DNA of 42,655 nucleotides, taken from the NCBI GenBank assembly GCA_015056795.1, contig SVFO01000032.1:4258-46912 (forward strand), in the 5' to 3' direction. The translations under genes and the position numbers were made by a program. Below the pieces are notes generated by a model. That model saw only the letters and a list, made by a program, of their open reading frames with translations. It did no database searches and was not told the origin of the DNA. Source of the DNA: Lachnospiraceae bacterium. GTDB taxonomy: Bacteria; Bacillota; Clostridia; Lachnospirales; Lachnospiraceae. This document shows, piece by piece, positions 33,844 through 41,143 of this stretch; position 1 is the first letter of the stretch; every line of letters starts with the position of its first letter.

Positions 33844-35122
33844 TGACGGTTTCCTCCTTGCTCGGGTCCGTTGTATATAGATACTTTTCAATAATTCTTT
33901 CAAGAACGATTGCGTACAAGATGGTAATGACGTAAACCGTCTGAATGATCTGTAGGTCATAAAACATAAAAACCATGTTCATTCCAATGATAGAATTAAT
34001 CGTAATCTTAGAAAGCCTGTTTTCCGTATGAACGCTATATAAGCTTCCTAGCATCAAGCCAAAAAAGATGCTTAACAGAAAGATTCCTGGCACGCCAAAA
34101 TCTCGATACATGTTTCCGAAGGAAGTAAAAACGTTCGAGGCATTCTCTATCGCCTCTTGAATTACGGCTTGTCTCGTTCCGATACCTAAGGATGCAAGGA
34201 TATTGAAAACGGGGCGAAAGCATAGCCTGCCCATCATATACTCCTTTGTTCGCAATAGCAACATAAAATCCATGATTGGAATGGTGATATATATGCTGAT
34301 GGTTCCCTTAAGCATCTCCCTGACAGTCGTATATCTGTACGCGTAATAATTTCGCTGTATACTCATTACGAATAGCAGAATCAGTATGAGTAACAAAATC
34401 CAAATGGAACTTTTTTTAATCATATTCCATTCTGTTTCCTTATCCCTGGCATACTGGGAAAAAGCATAGATCAAAATAATGATGTCAACAAAGAACGCTT
34501 CCTTTGACATGGTGACAATACTGTTCAGGAGCATCAATATAACGACAAATGCCAGTTTCAACTTAGCATGTCTGCATTGCAGTTGTATCGCCTTCGGCAG
34601 TAAGCAAACTAAAACATGTGCATTCACCGCCAGAAAAAGGCTAATCATAGTAATGACGATCGGCGTTGACCTCGCCAAATACTGCCATCTTATCCATGTA
34701 CTTTTTACTAAGATTGCCGTGATGGATCCAGATATTTTCAATACTATGTATAAGGAAATCAAAAAGCTAATCAGCTCCATGATACATAAAACATTGATTA
34801 GCAGTTCGACGGTTTTTTTGTTATATTTCACCCGCGTGCCCTTATCACTTCGGGCCCTTTTTCTCAGCGAAAATCGTAAGGGTGCCATTAAGGAAAAGGA
34901 AGCGGTATATGCCATCATTCCCATGAGCAAGAGCATCAGCCCTATTTCCAACTCCTCCTCCGTCACCCCATCATAGTTGATCGTCATAAGACATGCCAAC
35001 CCAAACGGGATCAGACAGACAATCATCGGATTTATGAATTTTCCATATTGTCGTATGCTTTTTCTACATATAAAGATTATGTAAAAAAACAAAATCAACA
35101 TAATCGTTGTTTTGAAAAACAT
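33803..35122 (-). CDS. Wzy-type O-antigen/capsule repeat-unit polymerase
   Basis: This 439-residue protein has about eleven to twelve hydrophobic segments and one larger outer loop around residues 270-330, the architecture of oligosaccharide repeat-unit polymerases. Sequence identity in this family is low, so the call rests on topology and place: it lies between a glycosyltransferase and the flippase in a Wzx/Wzy-type operon. It would join undecaprenyl-linked repeat units outside the membrane. ATG 35122 has an AGGA-containing site upstream. Its end carries the ribosome binding site and TTG start of the next gene. Confidence 0.8.
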   Translation of the reverse strand: MFFKTTIMLILFFYIIFICRKSIRQYGKFINPMIVCLIPFGLACLMTINYDGVTEEELEIGLMLLLMGMMAYTASFSLMAPLRFSLRKRARSDKGTRVKYNKKTVELLINVLCIMELISFLISLYIVLKISGSITAILVKSTWIRWQYLARSTPIVITMISLFLAVNAHVLVCLLPKAIQLQCRHAKLKLAFVVILMLLNSIVTMSKEAFFVDIIILIYAFSQYARDKETEWNMIKKSSIWILLLILILLFVMSIQRNYYAYRYTTVREMLKGTISIYITIPIMDFMLLLRTKEYMMGRLCFRPVFNILASLGIGTRQAVIQEAIENASNVFTSFGNMYRDFGVPGIFLLSIFFGLMLGSLYSVHTENRLSKITINSIIGMNMVFMFYDLQIIQTVYVITILYAIVLERIIEKYLYTTDPSKEETVIDMPRSKTQISKH

Positions 35123-35141
35123 AAAATCCTATTTCCTTCCG

Positions 35142-35939
35142 TTACCGCATTCCATAAGTTTCATAGTAATATAGATTTGACTTTCTAAGATCTTCATTAA
35201 AGGATTTACCAACCAGCCTCATGCTTCCGTCTTCCTTGTGCAGAATCTTAATCGACGCAACAAAATAAGCCGTAAAACCATGATCCTTCAATTTTTTGGA
35301 AAGCACATTCTCCTCCGCAAACAAAAACATGTTTTCGTCATAAATAGGATGTAATTGATGGATGACCCTCTTGTGAATCATCACGAAGCTCCCGTGCGGC
35401 TGATAAATGGGATAATTCTCTTTTCCACAAATTCTACGAGCTCTTAGTCCGCATTCCCTTCGCAACTTATTGATTGCAATTCCCATAAATACTACTAAGC
35501 GATGCTTCCTCTTCAGGCCACGAAAGATCAGTCTCTCAACCAACCTGCTTCTTTTTATGACCATGGGATTCTGCGCTTTGCCACTTAAACTTCGAATCAT
35601 GGGAGCAATGACGTCGTAATCATACCCGTCGGCATCAAATTCCTGAATGATAACATCAGGATTAGAAATAATGAGATATTCGAATTCGTACTGATCTAAC
35701 GCAAGGTCTATGCCACGATTATTTCCAAAGCTATAGCCCTTATTTTCAACACTGATAAAGTCACCATCGTATGCCTTGGTGATTCTCTCTATTTCCTTTT
35801 GGGACTCATCGTCGTAATAGGCATTCACAACTATCATTCGCACAGATTTTATCTTCTGTCTGATGCTTTGCATACACTCTTCCAAATCCGCGCTATTTCG
35901 ATATACCAGAATGACTACGACATATCTGTAATAATTCAT
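35142..35939 (-). CDS. Family 2-type glycosyltransferase
   Basis: This cytoplasmic GT-A glycosyltransferase transfers a sugar from a nucleotide donor to the growing repeat unit. The N-terminal nucleotide-binding fold is visible (YVVVILVYRNSADLEECMQS), then ENKGYSFGNNRGIDLAL and an acidic metal-binding position in LIISNPDVII. The acceptor half has PHGSFVMIHKRV and FLFAEENVLSKKL. This NPDV and EENVL arrangement resembles rhamnosyl- or galactofuranosyl-type GT2 enzymes. The frame extends to 35987, but GAGGAG lies just before ATG 35939, giving 265 residues. The donor sugar is unknown. It is 19 bases upstream of the polymerase gene. Confidence 0.87.
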   Translation of the reverse strand: MNYYRYVVVILVYRNSADLEECMQSIRQKIKSVRMIVVNAYYDDESQKEIERITKAYDGDFISVENKGYSFGNNRGIDLALDQYEFEYLIISNPDVIIQEFDADGYDYDVIAPMIRSLSGKAQNPMVIKRSRLVERLIFRGLKRKHRLVVFMGIAINKLRRECGLRARRICGKENYPIYQPHGSFVMIHKRVIHQLHPIYDENMFLFAEENVLSKKLKDHGFTAYFVASIKILHKEDGSMRLVGKSFNEDLRKSNLYYYETYGMR

Positions 35940-35967
35940 AAGCACTCCTCTTAAAGGAGACGAAGCA

Positions 35968-36828
35968 TCATAATCGAATCCATGCATCCCGGAAAAAACG
36001 ATTATTAAAATATTCTCCGTCCGGAACCATTACCATTCCGTCCTTTTCCCAATTGCCCCACCAGCTATAGGTGCTGGCAGACATAATTCCATGCTGACAT
36101 TTCGACATGCAGGTGAGGTCAAAAATCTGTCCGTTCTGACATTTATCATCCGCAAAAACAACATCCTTCCCGAAATCAATATTCTCTTTCACCCAAGGAA
36201 TATTGTCCGAGAAAACATAAAAAACAGGCTGTTGGATTTTGTCTCTGATCCCCTGGATCGCCTTTTGATAATAATCAATCCCAACGGCATGCCCGATTTT
36301 GCCTTGGAAGTCACCCTTTCTGACATGAACGGAAACGCTGTTTTTGTCATTACTGATTGCTTCCATTCTATCCAAGATCTCCTGGGGCATCTCTATGCCT
36401 GGTTGAAGCATGTCCCGCAGGTCCTTCTCATATTTTTTAAAATAATCACAGGACTGCCAATAGCCATCATAATAGTTAATCCTATTAGGACGATATGGAA
36501 TGTTGGACATGAACCTTCTTTTTTCTTCTTTCACGAAAAAAACATTTCCAATGGGAAATGCGAGCGCTTTACGGATCCTGCGCAATCCCCTGTTAACGGC
36601 AAAGCTTTCCAAAAATCTTACGGAGAGAGGAAGCTTCGTGGCAATTTCCACGGGACATTTCAATTTATCCAGTTCATATTCTCTTTTCCCAACATATTTG
36701 TATTGATGCTTCTGATAGAAAGAAATGTCAAATAGTAATTGATCCTGATGCTCCTTAGACATCATATAACCAAAAGCATATTGAAAAAGCTGATTTCCCA
36801 ATCCGCCCCACAATTTAACAATAATCAT
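35968..36828 (-). CDS. GT11 alpha-1,2-fucosyltransferase
   Basis: The protein is a GT11 enzyme, which transfers fucose from GDP-fucose in alpha-1,2 linkage. Family motifs are visible: N-terminal LWGGLGNQLFQYAFGYM, the GDP-fucose-binding SVHVRKGDF (the HxRxxD-type motif), VFSDNIPWVKENI, and MSASTYSWWGNWE near the C-terminus. The length of 286 residues is standard. It is 4 bases upstream of, and probably coupled with, the GT2 gene at 36833. The finished polysaccharide is therefore likely to contain terminal or branching fucose. GDP-fucose synthesis genes are not in the window. Confidence 0.93.
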   Translation of the reverse strand: MIIVKLWGGLGNQLFQYAFGYMMSKEHQDQLLFDISFYQKHQYKYVGKREYELDKLKCPVEIATKLPLSVRFLESFAVNRGLRRIRKALAFPIGNVFFVKEEKRRFMSNIPYRPNRINYYDGYWQSCDYFKKYEKDLRDMLQPGIEMPQEILDRMEAISNDKNSVSVHVRKGDFQGKIGHAVGIDYYQKAIQGIRDKIQQPVFYVFSDNIPWVKENIDFGKDVVFADDKCQNGQIFDLTCMSKCQHGIMSASTYSWWGNWEKDGMVMVPDGEYFNNRFFRDAWIRL

Positions 36829-36832
36829 GAAG

Positions 36833-37993
36833 TCACCTCGTGCTCTCTGCTTTTTCCCAGACTGGCTTCGTTTTTCCCGTTAAGATATTAAACACACCAT
36901 TCCACTGAGCCAAAACCGTTAGGCAGTAATAGAATGCCATGCGCGCCAGCCTGTTCTTCCCCTTGGTGAGATAGCCAAGAAGGGCCAACGCGTAAAACAA
37001 TACCTGGGCTGCCAAAACCACGATCCAAAACCAGCCCCCGAAAATGGCGAGCGGAATGTTAAGGACAAACACCAACAAATGCATAAGCCAAAGTAAATAC
37101 CGACAGGTACGATGTCCAAAATAAAAATACGAGAACCAATGATACGAAAAAACATTCAAAATTCTGATGCTAGGCAGAATCTCCTGCAAAATCCGCCGGT
37201 TCGTTCGAACCTTTCTCTTAAACTCGTCTTCATTTACCTCACCAGCCTTCTCGTACGCGATGGCATCAGGGTTATAGATTGCCTTCTTCTTTTCTAAGGC
37301 AAATATTACGGGGAAGCTGGAATCGTGGCATTCTATGGGAGAAACCTTTACATAATCCTGATTTCTCACCGCATAAATCGCACCATTTCCCGCCGTGATT
37401 GTTTGAAATTTGCTTTCAATTTCACGGCATTTCAAATCCATTTTCCAGTAAAAGCCCTCGGAGCTTGCCGTCTGGTTTACCTCCGTATTGATATATTGCA
37501 ATTTTCCCGTTACATAAGCAATGTCAGGCGTTGCGAAAAAGGCAACCAGCTCCCTGACCGCATTCTCCTGAAGCATCGCATTTGCATCCGTCAACACCAA
37601 AATTTCCGTGTCACATAGCTCCTGCGCTTCATTTTGGGCATTTGTTTTTCCTTTATGCTCTATGGATTCATAAATACGAATATTCTGCTCTGGATGCTTA
37701 CGAATAAAATCCCTGACGATTTCATTTGTTCCATCTGTAGAGAAATCTGAAGCGACAATGATTTTTATCTTTTCCTTCGGATAATCCAGAGATAACAGAT
37801 TCTCCAGCTTTTTCTCGATAACCCTTATTTCATTATGCGCCGTCACCATCACGGTAACCGTTGGCTCATAAGCATCATCCCGAAGGTTTTGTTTGTGAAA
37901 GAGCTTATTAAGAAGACTTAGCGACACGGGATATCCCACCATTGCCCAAAAAATCACAAATGCCGCTATGCTCCAACAAATGATCAACACCAT
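36833..37993 (-). CDS. Membrane-associated family 2 glycosyltransferase
   Basis: This 386-residue protein has an N-terminal membrane helix (about 3-25), a GT-A domain and C-terminal helices (about 280-370), as in processive or membrane GT2 enzymes. The catalytic features are TVMVTAHNE, ASDFSTDGT, VLTDANAML (DxD-type), a DSSFPVIFALE acceptor segment and KVRTNRRILQ in place of the QxxRW motif. The frame opens at 38023, but ATG 37993 (MVLIICWS) is preceded by GGAGGAAGG and gives a clean N-terminal helix. It lies between the acetyltransferase and the fucosyltransferase genes. Processive polymer synthesis is possible, but a single addition is equally consistent with its setting. Confidence 0.88.
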   Translation of the reverse strand: MVLIICWSIAAFVIFWAMVGYPVSLSLLNKLFHKQNLRDDAYEPTVTVMVTAHNEIRVIEKKLENLLSLDYPKEKIKIIVASDFSTDGTNEIVRDFIRKHPEQNIRIYESIEHKGKTNAQNEAQELCDTEILVLTDANAMLQENAVRELVAFFATPDIAYVTGKLQYINTEVNQTASSEGFYWKMDLKCREIESKFQTITAGNGAIYAVRNQDYVKVSPIECHDSSFPVIFALEKKKAIYNPDAIAYEKAGEVNEDEFKRKVRTNRRILQEILPSIRILNVFSYHWFSYFYFGHRTCRYLLWLMHLLVFVLNIPLAIFGGWFWIVVLAAQVLFYALALLGYLTKGKNRLARMAFYYCLTVLAQWNGVFNILTGKTKPVWEKAESTR

Positions 37994-38036
37994 TACGTAC
38001 CTTCCTCCGCGGCGCGCCGCCATCTGTTTCCGCTTG

Positions 38037-38675
38037 CTATTTAATCGGTCTTGCCGGGCTTCCTACGGCCGTGCATCTCGGTGGAATATCATCAACCACT
38101 ATGGCTCCAGCCCCTAAGATGGAATACTCTCCTATCGTTTTCCCTTGAATGATCTGCATCCCAGTGCCCAACTCAGCTACTCTTTTAATTCTAGTGGCGC
38201 CAGAGAGATTTACGGAAGGATATAGCGTGACAAAATCCTCCAACACGGAATCGTGTCCAATGGTACAGTCCAAATTAATGATGACATGACTTCCAATGCT
38301 GATGTTGACGGTAATGATGGTATGGGCGCAGATAATGGTTCCCTCACCAAACGTAACATACTCAGAGAATTCCGCCGTCGGATCAATGATGGTGGCAAAT
38401 TTGATATGAGGATGAACCTGCTTGACGTGCTCTATGATTCTTTCACGCGTTTTGGAAGCGCCAACTGCACAGACAAAATACGCCTCGGAATACTTTGAGG
38501 CATCATCCGTTTTTCCCAAAACTTCATATCCGTTCATCTTCTTTCCCTGGATGCTTTCATTGTCATCCAAAAAGCCCAGAAGCTTCCATGTGGGATTCAC
38601 CTTATTGTATCTTTCCACTAACCATGCGACCTCACGGCCGAATCCACCCGCGCCAATGATTATTAAATCTTTCAT
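38037..38675 (-). CDS. pglD: PglD-like sugar O/N-acetyltransferase
   Basis: The N-terminal domain has a nucleotide-binding loop (IIIGAGGFGREVAWL) and is followed by a left-handed beta-helix (hexapeptide repeats such as GEGTIICAHTIIT, GSHVIINLDCTIGHD, LGTGMQIIQGKTIG). The His in CTIGHD corresponds to the catalytic base of PglD, which acetylates UDP-4-amino-sugars to UDP-diNAc-bacillosamine. ATG 38675 (212 residues) is preferred; the frame extends into the sugar-transferase gene. Together with the aminotransferase at 39338 and the sugar transferase at 38683 it reconstructs a Pgl-type initiating module. The symbol is given by analogy and the exact sugar is not proven. Confidence 0.82.
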   Translation of the reverse strand: MKDLIIIGAGGFGREVAWLVERYNKVNPTWKLLGFLDDNESIQGKKMNGYEVLGKTDDASKYSEAYFVCAVGASKTRERIIEHVKQVHPHIKFATIIDPTAEFSEYVTFGEGTIICAHTIITVNISIGSHVIINLDCTIGHDSVLEDFVTLYPSVNLSGATRIKRVAELGTGMQIIQGKTIGEYSILGAGAIVVDDIPPRCTAVGSPARPIK

Positions 38676-38682
38676 GCTATTT

Positions 38683-39312
38683 TTACTCTCGACTTCCCAT
38701 AAATTCTTCCATTGTCGCAGCATTCTCTGAATGAACACCCTCACGCTTTAGTACTGTCGTCAATGTTGAAAATATAATCTTCCAATCGCCAAGAAACGTG
38801 ATACGATCCACATACTTAACGTCCCACGCGAACTTTTCCTCCCAGCTAATGGCGTTCCTGCCGTTCACCTGTGCCAATCCCGTAAACCCGGGTCTGACTT
38901 CATGTCGCCTTGCCTGTTCCTCATTATACCGTTGCAGGTAAACAACCAACAGAGGCCTCGGTCCGACAATTGACATGTCTCCCTTTAAGATATTGACTAA
39001 TTCTGGCAACTCATCGAGTGACGTATTTCTAAGCCTTTTCCCGAAGGTAGGCAATCGCTGCTCATCAGGAAGCAATGCCCCATGTTCATCCTTTTCATCC
39101 GTCATGGAACGAAATTTGTACAATTTGAAAATCTTGCCGTTTCTTCCTGGTCTCTCCTGGGAAAAAATCACGGGAGAGCCAAGCTTTACGCGAATGAGTA
39201 TGGCAGTCACCAGCATTACGGGGCTCAAAATAATTAGTGCAAGTAAAGCGCAGATAAAATCCTGTGGCCGCTTTATCCATCGTTCATAGGGTCCATATGG
39301 TTTATGCATCAT
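38683..39312 (-). CDS. pglC: PglC-type undecaprenyl-phosphate sugar-phosphate transferase
   Basis: This is a short monotopic phosphoglycosyltransferase that transfers a sugar-1-phosphate from its UDP donor to undecaprenyl phosphate, starting repeat-unit synthesis. It has one re-entrant hydrophobic segment (about 17-38), KFRSM, the catalytic Asp-Glu pair in [15 protein letters not shown] and GLAQVNGRN. The length of 209 residues matches the PglC group rather than the long WbaP type. ATG 39312 follows a GGAAATAGG site, with a second ATG immediately after. It is 8 bases upstream of the acetyltransferase gene and 25 bases downstream of the aminotransferase gene. Confidence 0.93.
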   Translation of the reverse strand: MMHKPYGPYERWIKRPQDFICALLALIILSPVMLVTAILIRVKLGSPVIFSQERPGRNGKIFKLYKFRSMTDEKDEHGALLPDEQRLPTFGKRLRNTSLDELPELVNILKGDMSIVGPRPLLVVYLQRYNEEQARRHEVRPGFTGLAQVNGRNAISWEEKFAWDVKYVDRITFLGDWKIIFSTLTTVLKREGVHSENAATMEEFMGSRE

Positions 39313-39337
39313 AACCTATTTCCATTTCTCATCATAT

Positions 39338-40630
39338 TCATGCAAAGCATCTATGTATAATCTCAATCACCTTGTCCTGCTGCTCTGCGGTCATTTTATT
39401 ATCGCTGGGCAGACACAGACCTCGCCTAAAAATATCTGCGCCGACGTCTAATCTTCCTTCGGCAGGGGCGCCTTCTTTAGCAGTCGTACATTTACCATCC
39501 GCAGTAACAAACTCATGATTCTTGTAAATCGGTTGCTGATGCATTGGTTTCCAAATCGGACGTCCCTCGGCGCCAAATGCCTTCAACGCGGAAAGGATTT
39601 CTCCAGGGCAGCTCTTCCCTGACTCAGAATTCCAATGCTCCTCCCGATCTCCCCGATAGAAATCTGCCATTGCGGAGTCTTCTATGAGTAAACAGGTGAG
39701 CCAATAATTTGGTACACAATTTGCCGGAATCGGATTCAGGGAAACTGGCAGATCTGCCAGTCCCTGCGCATATCGTTCCCGAATTGCTTTTTTCTGTGCA
39801 ATGTGCTCTTCGAGATACGGAAGCTGACCACGAACAACGCCAGCAATGATGTTGGACATTCTATAGTTGTAGCCAAGCTCCTCATGCAAATACCATGGAG
39901 TATCCTCCCTGCTTTGCGTAGACCATTTTCTGATCTTTTTTGCTTCTTCCTCTGAATCGCACAAGAAAATTCCGCCAGAGCTTCCCGTAATGATCTTATT
40001 CCCATTAAAGCTAATGATGGAGGCATCGCCAAAGGTTCCTGTCTGAATTCCGTTATAGGTAGACCCCAGCGACTCTGCAGCATCCTCGACCAGCAGGGCA
40101 CCATGCTCGTTACAAATTGCCTTGATCTCGTCTATTTTCGTAGGTGTTCCATACAAATGTGCAATCACTACAAGCTTCACGTCCGGAAATACTTCAAAAG
40201 CTTTTTCCAATGCCACTGGATCCATATTCCAGGATTCCACCTCCGTATCAATAAATACGGGGATGCCACCTTCATAAAGGATCGGATTGACCGTTGCCTC
40301 AAAGGTCATGTCGGAACAAAAAACCCTCTTTCCTTCAAGACTTCCGTGTCCTACTATCGGCTTTCCGTATAGCTTTTCACCCAAAAATTTTATGGCAAGA
40401 TGAAGTGCCGCCGTTCCACTGGCAAGACCAACGGAATATTTTCTTCCAACCTTTTCCGCAATGGCCTTTTCCACCTCATCAATATTCGCTCCAACGGTAC
40501 TTACCCAATTCGTTCGAATGGCATCATCGACCCATTCCTGTTCTTTCCCATGCATGGTAGGGCTGCTTAGCCAGCATGTCCTTTCAAAAGGCTCAATGCC
40601 ACTAAACCTTGGGTCATTTCTATAGTTCAT
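39338..40630 (-). CDS. pglE: DegT/DnrJ/EryC1/StrS-family sugar aminotransferase, PglE-like
   Basis: This PLP enzyme transfers an amino group to a 4-keto sugar nucleotide. Family signatures are SGTAALHLA (70-79), EDAAESLGSTYNG (182 onward) and the PLP-lysine segment ISFNGNKIITGSSGG with Lys212. It is 430 residues long, slightly longer than PglE (about 390), with extra residues in the region around 330-400. With the adjacent PglC- and PglD-like genes it most likely makes UDP-4-amino-4,6-dideoxy-GlcNAc. The 4,6-dehydratase (PglF-like) that should precede it is not in the window. ATG 40630 has AAAGG at a rather long distance. It follows the PqqD-family gene by 36 bases. Confidence 0.88.
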   Translation of the reverse strand: MNYRNDPRFSGIEPFERTCWLSSPTMHGKEQEWVDDAIRTNWVSTVGANIDEVEKAIAEKVGRKYSVGLASGTAALHLAIKFLGEKLYGKPIVGHGSLEGKRVFCSDMTFEATVNPILYEGGIPVFIDTEVESWNMDPVALEKAFEVFPDVKLVVIAHLYGTPTKIDEIKAICNEHGALLVEDAAESLGSTYNGIQTGTFGDASIISFNGNKIITGSSGGIFLCDSEEEAKKIRKWSTQSREDTPWYLHEELGYNYRMSNIIAGVVRGQLPYLEEHIAQKKAIRERYAQGLADLPVSLNPIPANCVPNYWLTCLLIEDSAMADFYRGDREEHWNSESGKSCPGEILSALKAFGAEGRPIWKPMHQQPIYKNHEFVTADGKCTTAKEGAPAEGRLDVGADIFRRGLCLPSDNKMTAEQQDKVIEIIHRCFA

Positions 40631-40666
40631 AATTCTTACTCATACCTTTCAACTTAGTAAAAATCC

Positions 40667-40936
40667 TTATGCTTCCTCCAGCAATCCGCACTCTCGAAGC
40701 TTCTCAATCACTTTCTCTGCGCTTTCCTTCGCTTCATCTTCCGTCACAATATATTTTTCAGTCATTTTTTTCACCAGCTCATCCATGGAAAGCTCGTCTT
40801 CCAATGCCAAAGCTATAAAGGCTGCCGTTTTATTCATACGGATTAAGCCATGAAAACGCTCTCCCACGTCGCTTCCGTCTATGGCAATGTTTTGCCCATC
40901 AATTTCTTGTATAATGACACCTTTTTTTAATTTCAC
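40667..40936 (-). CDS. PqqD-family protein (RiPP recognition element-like)
   Basis: This 89-residue protein has the winged-helix pattern of PqqD-like proteins: KKGVIIQEIDGQNIAIDG, GLIRMNKTAAFIALAL and a C-terminal helix pair ending in LRECGLLEE. PqqD proteins bind precursor peptides and present them to radical SAM or other modification enzymes. It starts at GTG 40936 with AGGGGG eight bases upstream and is the first gene of the eleven-gene glycan operon. It is divergent from a radical SAM/SPASM gene that shares its control region. No precursor peptide was found nearby, so its binding partner could be elsewhere, or the protein may serve a glycan-related role as in other PqqD-containing polysaccharide loci. 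Confidence 0.82.
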   Translation of the reverse strand: MKLKKGVIIQEIDGQNIAIDGSDVGERFHGLIRMNKTAAFIALALEDELSMDELVKKMTEKYIVTEDEAKESAEKVIEKLRECGLLEEA

Positions 40937-40972
40937 GACATAAGCCCCCTATCTTAGAGAATATCCATAGAC

Positions 40973-41001
40973 ACTATACTAGAAATCTCACAATTTTTCA
41001 A
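40973..41001 (-). promoter_or_regulatory. Promoter of the glycan operon
   Basis: On the minus strand there is TTGAAA (40996-41001), a 17-base spacer and TATAGT (40973-40978), a strong sigma-A-type match 37 bases before the PqqD-family GTG start. No comparable promoter was noticed in the short gaps between the following genes. Confidence 0.7.
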
Positions 41002-41020
41002 GAAAAATAAGCAATTTCTG

Positions 41021-41045
41021 GCACAATTGTCCCAAGAAATTGTGC
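41021..41045. promoter_or_regulatory. Inverted repeat between the divergent promoters
   Basis: GCACAATT (41021-41028) and AATTGTGC (41038-41045) form perfect 8-bp arms with a 9-base centre. The repeat sits between the leftward promoter (40973-41001) and the candidate rightward promoter (41073-41102), where one dimeric regulator could control both. Confidence 0.5.
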
Positions 41046-41072
41046 GTACAATTCCAGCCTCCTTTTTATTGC

Positions 41073-41102
41073 TTGCTTTTCGCAGTTCTTCCGTGATAAA
41101 AT
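41073..41102 (+). promoter_or_regulatory. Candidate promoter of the radical SAM gene
   Basis: TTGCTT (41073-41078), an 18-base spacer and TAAAAT (41097-41102) lie about 40 bases before the start of the radical SAM gene. Confidence 0.45.
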
Positions 41103-41143
41103 AAGGAAAAATTGTATCCTGCAGCAGCTAAAGGAGAATGTCA

